Numbered from the stretch's first letter, positions 1 to 9,254 are shown. The stretch: 64,000 nt of DNA from Colwellia maritima (GCF_022669015.1 NZ_JAKKSL010000003.1:248001-312000), one strand, 5' to 3'. Notes: generated by a model not told the origin, from the letters alone. Made by a program: numbers and translations.

Positions 1-1273
1 CAGGATAAAATTGTGCCAAATATTGGCGAGTAATCAATAAATATATATTCTTTTCAAACGAATTTAAATTGATGTTATTCGGCGACTTTTCGGTGGGAAT
101 AATCGCATGATGTGCTGTGATTTTTTTATCATTCCAAACATGGCTTCGAATAGAAGCATCGGCATTTTTTGCTTGCTCATGACAGGGTAGCTTAGTGCCT
201 GCCAACATATTAATAATCGCCGGCGCTTGCTTCAATTGCTCTTTAGGTAAATAACGGCAATCTGACCGTGGATAAGTGATCAGCTTATGTTTTTCATAAA
301 GTGACTGACATACATCAAGTACTAATTTGGCATTCATTGAAAATTGCTTAGCTGCTGAAATTTGTAAACTAGATAAATTAAATGCCAAAAATTTCAGGTT
401 TTGCTGTTTTTGTTCAATACTTATGTCTTCAACAATCGCAGGTTGATTATTAATTCTTGCAACGACATTCTCAGCCAAGCCTTTAACTAAAACACGACCT
501 TCTTCATCGCAATATTGTTGGCAAGCTTCGCTAGGTTGCCATTTTGCAGTAAAACACATGTTTTCATTGTCTTGCTTTTGACTAAGACTTAAATGAGCTA
601 ACACTTGATAAAATGGCTTAGAGATAAAATTAGCAATGGCTTGCTCCCTTCTTACCACCAACCCTAACAACGGTGTTTGTACTCGTCCTACTGACAGTAC
701 GTTATTGTATCCTTGTTTCTGCCCTTGTAAGGTATATGCTCGAGTTAAATTGAGTCCATAAAGCCAGTCAGCTCTTGAACGTGCTAACGCTGAAATTGAC
801 AAAGGCATAAAATCTTGATTGTTTTTAAGTGAGTTAAGAGAACGCTTAACAGCGGGTAAATTTAAATCACTAATAAGCAGCCTTTTTACTTTGGCTTTTT
901 TAGCTGTAGAAACATTAAAATAATCAATAACCTCGTCAACTAACAATTGACCTTCTCTATCTGGATCCCCCGCATGAATAATGGTATCGGCTTGCTTAAC
1001 AAGATGACGTAACACCGTTAACTGAGCACGAGTACGAGCAATGGGTATTAACTTCCATTGCTGAGGTAACATAGGCAGAGTTTCCATAGACCACTTTTTA
1101 AAGCGTTCATCATAATCTTGAGGATCGGCTTGCGCCAGAATATGCCCCACACACCAACTGACAACGTCACCATTAGCAACTTCAATATGTGTTTTGTGAT
1201 TTTTGTGAGGTTTAGGAAGTGCAGCAGCAATAGCCCGACCTAAACTGGGCTTTTCAGCAATATATAATTTCAA
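1..1273 (-). CDS. topB: DNA topoisomerase III, N-terminal part (runs off the window)
   Basis: Type IA topoisomerase that relaxes and decatenates DNA by transient single-strand cleavage through a tyrosyl link. The minus-strand frame has no stop from 1273 to the window edge, about 424 codons. It opens with KLYIAEKPSLGRAIA, typical of the TopB Toprim domain, carries the acidic Toprim motif HAGDPDREGQ near residue 105, and contains the active-site segment ITYPRSDCRYL. The start is a TTG at 1273-1271: it puts Lys-Leu-Tyr-Ile-Ala-Glu-Lys immediately after the initiator, as in E. coli TopB, and no ATG in frame fits. No strong Shine-Dalgarno is visible. The C-terminal third lies outside the window. 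Family assignment is secure; the exact start is inferred. Confidence 0.93.
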   Translation of the reverse strand, partial: MKLYIAEKPSLGRAIAAALPKPHKNHKTHIEVANGDVVSWCVGHILAQADPQDYDERFKKWSMETLPMLPQQWKLIPIARTRAQLTVLRHLVKQADTIIHAGDPDREGQLLVDEVIDYFNVSTAKKAKVKRLLISDLNLPAVKRSLNSLKNNQDFMPLSISALARSRADWLYGLNLTRAYTLQGQKQGYNNVLSVGRVQTPLLGLVVRREQAIANFISKPFYQVLAHLSLSQKQDNENMCFTAKWQPSEACQQYCDEEGRVLVKGLAENVVARINNQPAIVEDISIEQKQQNLKFLAFNLSSLQISAAKQFSMNAKLVLDVCQSLYEKHKLITYPRSDCRYLPKEQLKQAPAIINMLAGTKLPCHEQAKNADASIRSHVWNDKKITAHHAIIPTEKSPNNINLNSFEKNIYLLITRQYLAQFYP

Positions 1274-1376
1274 CTAAAAGCGCTATTAGATTAAGTTATA
1301 CAGCAAATATAACTCAAAAACTGTTTTTATGTACAGTACTCTTTTGCGTTATCTGAAAATAACTGACTATTATTCG

Positions 1377-2156
1377 TTATTTTTTAGGCATTATTTTATT
1401 CTGTACTTTGCGCATATGTTCACGAAAGCTTTTATCAAATTGACTTTCCCCGCAAGAAAAAACAGAGGTAGAGCCTTCTACTGGGCTTCCTAAGAATTGC
1501 TCTCTCTCAATGATACAAGTACCGTTATCATTTTTAGTTATCGATATATCACCCGACATTTTCAGCGTATTTTTTTCGTGAACTTGTTCTAATGTTAACT
1601 GCTGACTGGAGTGTGGTACAGGAATTTGAGCGCCATGCATAATTGAAGGCGATCGAAATTGTTGATGTGTGGCAACGCCTTCTGCCATTACTTTTTCTTT
1701 AATCGATTTTCGTAAATTTTCTAACTGTGTGTAACTTGAAAACCCTGCGGTAATGGTTTTCTTTATAATCTTTTGTTCTTTATTACCTGATAATAAATCA
1801 TGTTTTTCTTGCCTAACATCAGATGAATCTTGTTCTGATTGCTGTGTTACTGATTGTTTTGGCTTTGATTTTAATTTTGGTGTTGATGTTGCAATTTCGC
1901 TGCCAACCGTTACGTCTTTACCTATGACAGGTATAGCATTAATTTTGGCAGGTAATTTATCTACAGCGATAGGTTTTTCTTTAACTGTCTTAGGAATAAT
2001 AGCCACAGGCTTGGGTGGCGTTTTGTATAAATAGCTTTTAATCGTTTTTGAGATGATTTTCTTTTGTTTCGGTTGCTCTTTCTCAGATATAAAAAAAAGC
2101 AACAAGGCAAGTAAAACATGTATTAATACGGAAACAACTAAGAAATGTTTTTCCAT
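1377..2156 (-). CDS. Inner-membrane-anchored TolA/TonB-like protein of unknown function
   Basis: I do not recognise a specific family. The 259-residue product has a single N-terminal membrane anchor (about residues 6-24) followed at once by a Lys/Pro-rich stretch (residues 30-75, with PPKP and repeated K-P pairs). This resembles the periplasm-spanning region of TonB or TolA. The C-terminal part (about 145-259) is soluble, with two cysteines (in NGTC and FSCGE) that could form a disulfide. It lacks a recognisable TonB C-terminal domain, and no exbB/exbD lies nearby. It sits between topB and a DUF2164 gene on the same strand with over 100 bp on either side, so it is probably transcribed alone. 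A role as periplasm-spanning scaffold is inference only. Confidence 0.6.
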   Translation of the reverse strand: MEKHFLVVSVLIHVLLALLLFFISEKEQPKQKKIISKTIKSYLYKTPPKPVAIIPKTVKEKPIAVDKLPAKINAIPVIGKDVTVGSEIATSTPKLKSKPKQSVTQQSEQDSSDVRQEKHDLLSGNKEQKIIKKTITAGFSSYTQLENLRKSIKEKVMAEGVATHQQFRSPSIMHGAQIPVPHSSQQLTLEQVHEKNTLKMSGDISITKNDNGTCIIEREQFLGSPVEGSTSVFSCGESQFDKSFREHMRKVQNKIMPKK

Positions 2157-2347
2157 TGAAAAAACGCTCTTCTTTGCGGCGCGAGCGTTGGTTGCTCAAT
2201 AACATTTCCTTTAATTATTAATACCGGCACAAATCTTGTCCCCTCCTTTTAATACTTATACAAAATAGACACAGCATAAACGAGTAAGTTCAATATCTTA
2301 TAAATATGTGTTTTTCGCAAAAGAATGCAATAAAAGAAATGGTTCAG

Positions 2348-2596
2348 CTAATTAAAAATTTCTTTTTCATTAGCATAAATTTCATCGTCAATAGACTCAA
2401 TTCTCGATTCAAAAATTGCTCGAGCATCATGAAGTCCACGGTTATAAAAATAGGCCCCTATCTCTTTAGAAAAGAAATCGAGTAGAAACTCCGCGTCAAA
2501 TTGTTCAAGCTCTTGCTCTAATTCATTATCGAAATAGGTTTGTAGTTTTTGAACCATACAATCGCGTTGCTCTTTAGAAAATTCAATTTTAGACAT
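2348..2596 (-). CDS. DUF2164 family protein
   Basis: Small acidic protein of 82 residues matching the DUF2164 family in length and pattern. It begins with a short basic segment (IEFSKEQRD), then the conserved run FDAEFLLDFF and the signature GAYFYNRGLHDA near residues 47-58, ending in an acidic helix. No signal peptide or membrane segment is visible. The molecular function of the family is unknown. The gene lies 59 bp downstream of the fabY stop on the same strand, so it could be co-transcribed, but the spacing is loose. Start chosen at the first ATG, which gives the usual family length. Confidence 0.75.
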   Translation of the reverse strand: MSKIEFSKEQRDCMVQKLQTYFDNELEQELEQFDAEFLLDFFSKEIGAYFYNRGLHDARAIFESRIESIDDEIYANEKEIFN

Positions 2597-2655
2597 ACTT
2601 ATACCAAGTTGATTACGTTATTTTCCTTCAAGCAAGTCACACACCTACTATTTGA

Positions 2656-4548
2656 TTAAACCATATCAGCAAAAGGGTTTTCTGTAGGTAAAGCAATTTT
2701 ATGTTTAAACTCTGCAAAACGTAAAGCGTCACTATGAATCTCAATCAAGTTTTCATCTAGCAAACCTTCACCAAACTTATAAATAAGATCAAACTCACCA
2801 TGATTTGCACGTTGACGATACACATTTTGTGCTTGTTCAACTAAAGAAAGTTTTTCTTGGTATTCACCCATTGCCTGTTCACCATAGCGTTTGCTCATCA
2901 TCGCAAGTGTTATTTTAGGTGACATTACCGTAGCCGTAGCGTTATTACCGCCAAAACCTTTCGAATTAATAAAAGCAACATCCATATCACCACAATGCCA
3001 ATGTTCTGTCGCAATATTTAAACGATCATTGTGAACATCATCAGCCACTTTATCAATGGTAGTAACGCCTGGCATAATATTGTCATTAAAAATACCCAAA
3101 GCCATCGCCATTTGATCACCACTTGCCGGGCCAATTGTATGTCCAACAAACGCTTTTGGCGCAGCAACAGGCCAATTAGTGATATCGAAACTCGATGCGA
3201 TACGATCATAGATCAACGATTCTGTAACACGGTTTTGTGGGGTGCTTGAACCATGCGCCAAAATAAAGCTGCGCTCTTTTAATGATTCTTTTCCTAAGAT
3301 ATTTTGAGCTAACGCAACCGATTTAGCCATTGTAATATAGTTACCAGGGCCAGGAGCGGTAATAGACTTTTTGTATCCATCAGCATTCACAAATACATCA
3401 GCAACAGAAGCCATAACTTTGGCTCCCATTTCAAGTACAAGGGCATCATCCATTAACACAACAAATTGAGCGCCTTCACCAATAGTAAAGCCACAGTTTT
3501 CACCAAACGGACGACTAGTTCGGCGATGATCTGCTGTATCACTACGGTCTAATTTTTTTAATCCCTCTTCATTCGCTAACGCACTCATATTACCAAAGCC
3601 TTCAATAACTTCAGGTGTAATAGGTGCTTCTGCACTGCCGACAACAGCAACACGAACTCTGCCTGCTTGTATATCTTGAACAGCAGAACGTAAATTATAA
3701 AGAAAAGTGGCACATGCGCCTGATGAAGAAAAGGTGGTACCAACATTACCCGTAACATAAGCATTAATAAAATCAGTAGACATGGTATTTAACCCCAATG
3801 CTAACTGTTTTGTACTCACTCGAGAACCTGACAAACGGCTTTTCAAAAGCCCGCCAAGCCCTTCCTGTTGCATTTGTCCTACGACAGATGCTGAATAAGT
3901 GCCGACTTGATCTGGACTAATTTTATCTAAAATCGCATCCCATTCTATACCAGTAGAGCGAATTGCATCGGTAGCAGCAAAAATAGTGGCTTGTAAACCC
4001 CGTGGTTGATACCGACTATTATAAAGGGTGCTTGGCTCAAAACCTGTTGGCATTTGTCCGGCTTTAATTGGGTTATCGCGGTAGGCATCGTGAGTAATGG
4101 TTAAGTGCTCAGGAATTTCAACCTGTACTTTGCCTTCACCAATATCAGTAACCTGCCAAGCATGAGGTAATGGACGCGGTAGTTCTTTAGCTCGTAGTTC
4201 AAACGAGATATGTTTATCGATAGGTTGCAGATGCATTTTCTGATGCCAATGGGTGGCATCGGGATCAAAGTGATTTGTTTCTATTTTACGTATCAATGTA
4301 CCATCAAGGATCTGTTGTCCTAGTTTAGCTTCCACTTCACTAGCTGCAATAGTATTCCCTTGCTGATCAACTAATTTACCTTCCTGAGACGAAACTAGCT
4401 TCATTAAACTAGCTAAGCCAACAAAGGTCTCTTCACGCGCTTCTGCATTAATTTTATCAATAACAATACGGCGAAAACCTTGATGAAATGATGTACGCCC
4501 GGAGGCGTTAATGCCTCCCATGCCAATAACTACAGGTAATGCTTTCAT
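2656..4548 (-). CDS. fabY: Beta-ketoacyl-ACP synthase, FabY type (fatty-acid initiation)
   Basis: Condensing enzyme of the thiolase fold. FabY of Pseudomonas aeruginosa condenses acetyl-CoA with malonyl-ACP and so starts fatty-acid synthesis in place of FabH. This 630-residue protein has the large size of that class rather than the roughly 410 residues of FabB/FabF. Its N-terminus (VVIGMGGINASGRTSFHQGFRR) matches the FabY pattern. Active-site residues are in place: Cys279 (SSGACATF), His432 (LAHGSST) and His470 (FVGHTIG), with a Gly-rich C-terminal loop near residues 535-542 (KGFGGNNA). It is divergently arranged with a GlxA-type regulator across 137 bp, which suggests regulation. The FabY call rests on length and motif resemblance; a generic KAS I/II-like synthase is the fallback. 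Confidence 0.85.
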   Translation of the reverse strand: MKALPVVIGMGGINASGRTSFHQGFRRIVIDKINAEAREETFVGLASLMKLVSSQEGKLVDQQGNTIAASEVEAKLGQQILDGTLIRKIETNHFDPDATHWHQKMHLQPIDKHISFELRAKELPRPLPHAWQVTDIGEGKVQVEIPEHLTITHDAYRDNPIKAGQMPTGFEPSTLYNSRYQPRGLQATIFAATDAIRSTGIEWDAILDKISPDQVGTYSASVVGQMQQEGLGGLLKSRLSGSRVSTKQLALGLNTMSTDFINAYVTGNVGTTFSSSGACATFLYNLRSAVQDIQAGRVRVAVVGSAEAPITPEVIEGFGNMSALANEEGLKKLDRSDTADHRRTSRPFGENCGFTIGEGAQFVVLMDDALVLEMGAKVMASVADVFVNADGYKKSITAPGPGNYITMAKSVALAQNILGKESLKERSFILAHGSSTPQNRVTESLIYDRIASSFDITNWPVAAPKAFVGHTIGPASGDQMAMALGIFNDNIMPGVTTIDKVADDVHNDRLNIATEHWHCGDMDVAFINSKGFGGNNATATVMSPKITLAMMSKRYGEQAMGEYQEKLSLVEQAQNVYRQRANHGEFDLIYKFGEGLLDENLIEIHSDALRFAEFKHKIALPTENPFADMV

Positions 4549-4685
4549 TTAAATACCTAATTTAACGATAAACAATTTATCAAATTCTAATATCGCTAGT
4601 TTATCGTTAAGAAAAATAAAATAATAAGCAATTACAGCCAAAAAATATGCAATAATGGCCACAAAATATAAATACAACAAAATAT

Positions 4686-5756
4686 ATGTCAATAGATGAA
4701 AAAAACAGTATAGAGACAAATCAATTAAACGTGGGTTTAGTGATCTATCAACAGATATTAGCCACAGGCTTAACTTTACCACTAGAGATGTTATTAGCAG
4801 GTGAAGCTTTTGGTCGTCGGTATGATAAATCAGCGCCAAAATTATCAACGCAATTAATTAGTCAAGAAAGTACCGCAGTCACCTCACGTCTTGGTATTCA
4901 GCTTTTACCGGACATTACCTTAGAAAAGGTGACATTTAAAAACAACTCAAATATAGAAAGCAACACGAACAATGAAATATACAGACCCGACATTATTTTG
5001 GTTCCTAGCTTGTGGCGAAACCCTAGACCTATATTAAAACAACACAAAAAACTCATATCTTGGCTAAACTATTGTTGGCAGCAAGGCTCTACTTTACTTG
5101 CTGTAGGTACGGGGGTTTGCTTTCTGGCCGAATCTGGTTTACTTGATGACCACAGTGCCACCACCCATTGGCACTATGTTGAACAATTTAAACGTGATTA
5201 TCCCAAAGTTGAGATCAAACCTGATTTTTTCATTACCCAATCCGAACGCATTTATTGTGCAGCAAGTTTAAATGCTTTAGCTGATATAATTGTTCATCTT
5301 ATTGGCCAAACCTATGGTCAAGCTGCTGCACAAAATGTTGAACGAAACTTTTCCCACGAAATAAGAAAACCTTACGAAGAACAACGTTATTTAGAAGGGG
5401 CTGTCGACAGGCATGCTGATGAATTAATTGCACAAATTCAGTTTTGGTTACACACAAATTTAAGTAGTAATATCAGCTTGTTAGAGGTAGCGAAACAATT
5501 TGATTTAAGCCGCCGATCATTTACACGCCGTTTTAAAAAAGCGACAGGCATTCGTGCAACCGAATATTGGCAGCAACTTCGCATAGAAACCGCGAAAGAG
5601 TTATTGGCCTCAAGTAATTTATCTATACAAGAAATAGCCTACCAAGTGGGTTATCAAGATCAGGGGCACTTCACTCGTTTATTCAAGAAAAATCTTTCCT
5701 TAACACCTAAAGATTACCGAGCAATGGTACGTAAAAAATTATTTAGTCAAAAGTAA
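4686..5756 (+). CDS. GlxA/AraC-family transcriptional regulator (DJ-1/PfpI domain plus AraC HTH)
   Basis: Two-domain regulator of 356 residues. Residues 15-195 form a DJ-1/PfpI amidase-like domain (VGLVIYQQILATGLTLP at the start, GTGVCFLAESGLL at the nucleophile-elbow position). Residues about 250-350 form the AraC double helix-turn-helix (ISLLEVAKQFDLSRRSFTRRFKKATG, then IQEIAYQVGYQDQGHFTRLFKK). In this family the amidase-like domain usually serves as ligand sensor or dimerisation unit, not as an enzyme. The gene is divergent from fabY and shares its 137-bp promoter region, so control of fabY is a reasonable but untested inference. The start at 4686 is the first ATG of the frame; the Shine-Dalgarno is weak in this very A-rich leader. 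Confidence 0.85.
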   Translation: MSIDEKNSIETNQLNVGLVIYQQILATGLTLPLEMLLAGEAFGRRYDKSAPKLSTQLISQESTAVTSRLGIQLLPDITLEKVTFKNNSNIESNTNNEIYRPDIILVPSLWRNPRPILKQHKKLISWLNYCWQQGSTLLAVGTGVCFLAESGLLDDHSATTHWHYVEQFKRDYPKVEIKPDFFITQSERIYCAASLNALADIIVHLIGQTYGQAAAQNVERNFSHEIRKPYEEQRYLEGAVDRHADELIAQIQFWLHTNLSSNISLLEVAKQFDLSRRSFTRRFKKATGIRATEYWQQLRIETAKELLASSNLSIQEIAYQVGYQDQGHFTRLFKKNLSLTPKDYRAMVRKKLFSQK

Positions 5757-5843
5757 ATATCAGCAAAACTTCAGCTAATACTTGTCAGAGTAGTTTAGGT
5801 TAGGCAAAATAACCCCGACTAAATTAAATTATCAGAGATTAAC

Positions 5844-6491
5844 ATGAGTGAAAAACTATCCACCGCCCTGTCAGTAGCACAGAAGCAAATCAATCAAATG
5901 CTAACCATGCAAGATGCAATGAACTCGCGTGTAAGCGAATCTTGGCGTAGTAATGGTTACGAGTGGTATCGCGCTATTTGGGTTGAATGTGCTGAAATGC
6001 TAGACCACCATGGTCGGAAATGGTGGAAACATCAAGAAATTGATATTGCTCAAGTACAGCTTGAGTTAGTAGATATTTTTCACTTTGGTTTGAGTTTACG
6101 CTTAATGACAGGCGATAGTGTCGATTATATTTCTAGCAAGTTAGCTAAAGAGTTACATCAGGGCACGGGAGAAAATGATTTTAAGATTGCCTTAGAAAAT
6201 CTAGCCTCTGCCGCAGTCACCAAGAAATCTTTTGATGCTAAGGCATTAGCTGACTGTATGTCATTAATGAATATGGATTTAGATGAATTATTTCGTCAAT
6301 ACGTTGGTAAAAACACCTTAAACTTTTTCCGTCAAGATCATGGCTATAAAGAAGGTAGTTATATCAAAATTTGGCATGGAGAAGAAGACAACGAAGTATT
6401 AGCAAATTTAGTGAAAACACTCGATACAGGCGCCGATGATTTTCAGCAACAACTGTATGCCGCACTTGAGGCTAAATATCCAAGCGCCTAA
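5844..6491 (+). CDS. Dimeric dUTP diphosphatase (all-alpha NTP pyrophosphatase superfamily)
   Basis: Hydrolyses dUTP to dUMP and pyrophosphate, keeping uracil out of DNA and feeding dTMP synthesis. The 215-residue protein belongs to the dimeric, MazG-related class and not the trimeric Dut class. The metal-binding pairs are visible: E48-x2-E51 in WVECAEML and E74-x2-D77 in QLELVDIFH. The preceding WRSNGYEWYRAIWVE and the GRKWWKHQ segment are typical of this family in marine gammaproteobacteria. A late lysine/tyrosine-rich segment (FRQDHGYKEGSYIK) closes the active site in homologues. It stands alone on the plus strand 88 bp after the regulator. Start at 5844 gives the family N-terminus. Confidence 0.88.
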   Translation: MSEKLSTALSVAQKQINQMLTMQDAMNSRVSESWRSNGYEWYRAIWVECAEMLDHHGRKWWKHQEIDIAQVQLELVDIFHFGLSLRLMTGDSVDYISSKLAKELHQGTGENDFKIALENLASAAVTKKSFDAKALADCMSLMNMDLDELFRQYVGKNTLNFFRQDHGYKEGSYIKIWHGEEDNEVLANLVKTLDTGADDFQQQLYAALEAKYPSA

Positions 6492-6502
6492 CCTATAGCA
6501 AT

Positions 6503-6526
6503 AGCGGTATTTAACTTTATACCGCT
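6503..6526 (+). terminator. Hairpin after the dUTPase gene
   Basis: Perfect 8-bp arms AGCGGTAT (6503-6510) and ATACCGCT (6519-6526) around an 8-nt loop, 12 bp past the stop codon at 6491. No U-tract follows, so termination is plausible only as a weak or factor-assisted site. Confidence 0.4.
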
Positions 6527-6716
6527 CAATACAAAGCATAGCGTCTCAAAGAAAACACTTACTATAGCTTGCTATATATAGTGCACTAACCTAAGTATTA
6601 AAACTAAAATATCTAAACTAATTTCTTTGGCACAAATTCTGCTTAATCAATATTAAGTACTCGTTTTATTTATTGTTAGCAATAAAGCGTCAAGAATTTG
6701 AATTGTTGGAGATGTT

Positions 6717-7379
6717 ATGGAAATTATTTTATTTGCTTTAATCAGCCTAATTGTTATTGTTGGTGTCTTAGCAAGTCGCTTAAATGACAACAGTTTTCCC
6801 TTTCCTTTTGACTCTAAAGCCGCTGTTTTTACACCCGCAGAAAAAAACTTTTTAAATTTATTAGAACAAGCGATGGGACAAAAATATCGTATTATCAACC
6901 GTGTGAAACTGTCTGACATAGTTACTATACGACAAGGCGTTTCTAACCGTGCAAGTCAAAGTGCTGCAGCAAATGCTGAAGGAAAATACTTAGACTTTGT
7001 TATTTGTGAACGTAGCACAATGAAATTATTAGGCGTGGTCGATTTAGTTGACACGCAAGGTCGTGGTTACAAAGTAAAAAAAGATTGGTTTGTCAGTGGC
7101 GCACTCGAAGCCGCTTCAGTACCCCACTTACGCATAAAAGTTAAAGCCAATTACACTTTAGATGAAATTCGGGCATGTATAAATTCACGTTTATTAGGTA
7201 ATAAAGCTCCCGTACCTCAAGTTAAGGGTAAAATTATTCCCGCCCCGATGATCAGAGCACGTTCAAAAAATACAGGCGTGTTAAGTTCCGTTGCGGCGAA
7301 GGCCGAACTTTCTTCACAAATGTCTGGCCGCTTACCTGGAAAAATGTCAGAACAAAATGTTGCTGCACTTCCACATTAA
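6717..7379 (+). CDS. Membrane-anchored DUF2726 domain protein
   Basis: The product has 220 residues. Residues 3-20 form one N-terminal transmembrane helix (ILFALISLIVIVGVLA). Residues about 37-160 match the DUF2726 pattern: FTPAEKNFLNLLEQAMGQKYRI, then DFVICE near residue 98 and a later VPHLRIKVKANYTLDEIR. DUF2726 is distantly related to restriction-endonuclease-like folds, but its cellular role is unknown. The C-terminal tail (165-220) is basic and low in conservation-type motifs. The preceding 225 bp hold no gene. The ATG at 6717 lies behind TTGGAG (about 6704-6709), a good ribosome-binding site. Confidence 0.78.
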   Translation: MEIILFALISLIVIVGVLASRLNDNSFPFPFDSKAAVFTPAEKNFLNLLEQAMGQKYRIINRVKLSDIVTIRQGVSNRASQSAAANAEGKYLDFVICERSTMKLLGVVDLVDTQGRGYKVKKDWFVSGALEAASVPHLRIKVKANYTLDEIRACINSRLLGNKAPVPQVKGKIIPAPMIRARSKNTGVLSSVAAKAELSSQMSGRLPGKMSEQNVAALPH

Positions 7380-7434
7380 TGGGTTTATAGCGCTAATACA
7401 TAGCAAAACATAGCAAATTTTCGTGAATAGTTGT

Positions 7435-7461
7435 AAGGCAAAATTTTTGCCTTAATTTTTT
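7435..7461 (+). terminator. Rho-independent terminator after the DUF2726 gene
   Basis: AAGGCAAAA pairs with TTTTTGCCTT over a very short loop, followed by AATTTTTT. It lies 56 bp past the stop at 7379 and before the mtnN promoter region. Confidence 0.6.
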
Positions 7462-7536
7462 GCCTGAATATTGACTAACTTTTTTCTACTAGCCAAGTTA
7501 TAATCTTTAGCTAATTGAAACGTTAAAGAGACACTC

Positions 7537-8251
7537 ATGAAAGCAGGTATTATTGGCGCAATGGAGCCTGAAGTTGCCATTTTAAAGGATAAATTATCAC
7601 ATTGTGAAACTAGCAGCCACGCAGGTTACATTTTCCATCAAGGTAAGATAGACAACAATGACGTTGTTATTGTGCAATCAGGTATTGGTAAAGTTGCGGC
7701 AGCACTCGCAACCGCAATACTTATTGATAGATTTAAGCCAGATTATATTGTTAATACTGGCTCTCTTTGGTGGCTTTGATGCCACACTGAAAGTTGGCGA
7801 TATTGTAGTTAGCTCTGAAGTTCGTTATCACGATGTTGATGTAACAGCCTTTGGCTATGAAATAGGTCAATTACCCGCAAATCCTGCCGCTTATACACCA
7901 CACGAAACACTAATAACAGCAGCGACAAAAGGCATTGAAGCACTTAGCGACATTCAGGCAATGCTTGGTTTAATTACCACTGGTGACACTTTTATGACTA
8001 AAGACGACGATATTGCCAAGGCACGCGCCAATTTCCCCACCATGGCAGCAGTTGAAATGGAAGGAGCCGCTATTGCGCAAACCTGTCATCAATTAAACGT
8101 ACCTTTTGTTATTATTCGTTCATTATCAGATATTGCAGGAAAAGAGTCTCCAACCTCTTTCGATGAGTACTTAGAAACCGCCTCGGTTAATTCTTCACAA
8201 TTAGTTGTCAACATGCTTAATGCACTTAAAGACCAAACGCTTAACAAATAG
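7537..8251 (+). CDS. mtnN: 5'-methylthioadenosine/S-adenosylhomocysteine nucleosidase (one frameshift)
   Basis: Cleaves adenine from MTA, SAH and 5'-deoxyadenosine; part of the methionine and AI-2 cycle. The N-terminal part (MKAGIIGAMEPEVAILKDKL) and the C-terminal part, starting at GFDATLKVGDIVVS, together give the complete 230-235 residue family length, but lie in different frames. The expected sequence NTGSAGGFD reads NTGSLWWL-stop. A one-base insertion near 7762-7768 (TCTCTTTGGTGGC in place of TCTGCTGGTGGC) explains this. Catalytic residues survive on both sides: Glu12 (GAMEPE), the MEMEG-like AVEMEGAAIA and SLSDIAG with the catalytic Asp. A sequencing error is more likely than gene loss. 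A CbiB-like gene follows after 19 bp. Confidence 0.88.
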
Positions 8252-8270
8252 GTTTTGATAATAAACACAC

Positions 8271-9254
8271 ATGACTGACTTTACCGCGCTTTCTCCTTTT
8301 AGCTACCAACTCTTAATATTGCTGACTGTAATTTTAGTTAAAGCGCTTGTTAGTCATTTTATTATTCATGAACCGTTACGTGCTTTTCAGTTTTATTGTG
8401 ACAAACTAAGTAATAAAGTTAATAAATCTCAGAATAGTCCCAAACAGCGAGCAATCGCGGGCTTAGTTGCTATTGTCATCACACTAGTACCTATTGCCAT
8501 TATCCTATGGATGTTTGAAATTTTAGTAGAAGTTAATTTTTTATGGCAAGCATTATTACTGTATGTAGCCTTGGGCTCGTTTGGTATTAAACAAACAAGT
8601 AACATTATAGTGCAAGCATTAACCACTAAACAAAATCATTTAGCAAAACAAACTCTTAAACCTTGGGTACTAAGGGAAACAGAACCTTTATCTAGTGTAG
8701 GTTTAAGTAAAGCAACCATTGAAATGCAGCTATTGCGAACCTTGCAACATGGATATACAGTAGCTTTAATATTTATGCTTGTAGGCCCTTTAAGTGCCAT
8801 TTGCTTTCGACTATTAATAGAGATGCATTATTGTTGGAATAGTAAACTAATTAAATACCGACATTTTGGGCTATACAGTAAACATCTCGTAAATCTAATT
8901 CAATGGTTACCCGTTAGAATATTCTCATTATTGTTGTTGCTAATGAGTATAGGTAAAAATGCGACGCTTATTTGGCGCTTAAGTCGACCCTACTTTTTTA
9001 AACTCCATAATAGTATTGCCTTAAGCTTATTAGCACTGAATTTAGCTATAAAGCTAGGCGGGGTCGCTATGTACAATGATCTGCAGCACCCTAAAGAAAA
9101 GCTAAGAAAAATTAGCTTTAACGATTTGGCAAGACAACCCCAAACCAATGATATTATTCGTGCGCATAAAATAATACATGGTATTATTTATATCAGTTTG
9201 TTTTTTATGATCTCACTTGCAGCGGCGATAGAATTTATTGCTGCTAATAGTTAG
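8271..9254 (+). CDS. CobD/CbiB-family membrane protein (probably divergent function)
   Basis: A 327-residue multi-spanning membrane protein with the CobD/CbiB layout: N-terminal helices with HEPLRAF near residue 30, then LSKATIEMQLLRTLQHGYTVALIF (the family's AxIExLxENxxDG region), KYRHFGLYSKHLVNLIQWLPVR, and KLGGVAMYNDL near the C-terminus. CbiB attaches aminopropanol to cobyric acid. Here key positions differ: the usual N/DG of the first motif reads QHG, the DSMVGH-type loop reads EMHYCWN, and the GPNAGWP segment is FKLHNSIA. No other cobalamin gene is nearby. Linkage to mtnN (19-bp gap) is common in Vibrio and Shewanella relatives. I infer a divergent paralogue rather than a true cobinamide-phosphate synthase. 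Confidence 0.72.
   Translation: MTDFTALSPFSYQLLILLTVILVKALVSHFIIHEPLRAFQFYCDKLSNKVNKSQNSPKQRAIAGLVAIVITLVPIAIILWMFEILVEVNFLWQALLLYVALGSFGIKQTSNIIVQALTTKQNHLAKQTLKPWVLRETEPLSSVGLSKATIEMQLLRTLQHGYTVALIFMLVGPLSAICFRLLIEMHYCWNSKLIKYRHFGLYSKHLVNLIQWLPVRIFSLLLLLMSIGKNATLIWRLSRPYFFKLHNSIALSLLALNLAIKLGGVAMYNDLQHPKEKLRKISFNDLARQPQTNDIIRAHKIIHGIIYISLFFMISLAAAIEFIAANS

Noticed and set aside
4549..4848. Minus-strand 99-codon hydrophobic ORF in the fabY/regulator promoter region
   Set aside because: It overlaps the 5' end of the regulator gene and consists of AT-rich hydrophobic codons. The fabY start and the regulator start explain the region.
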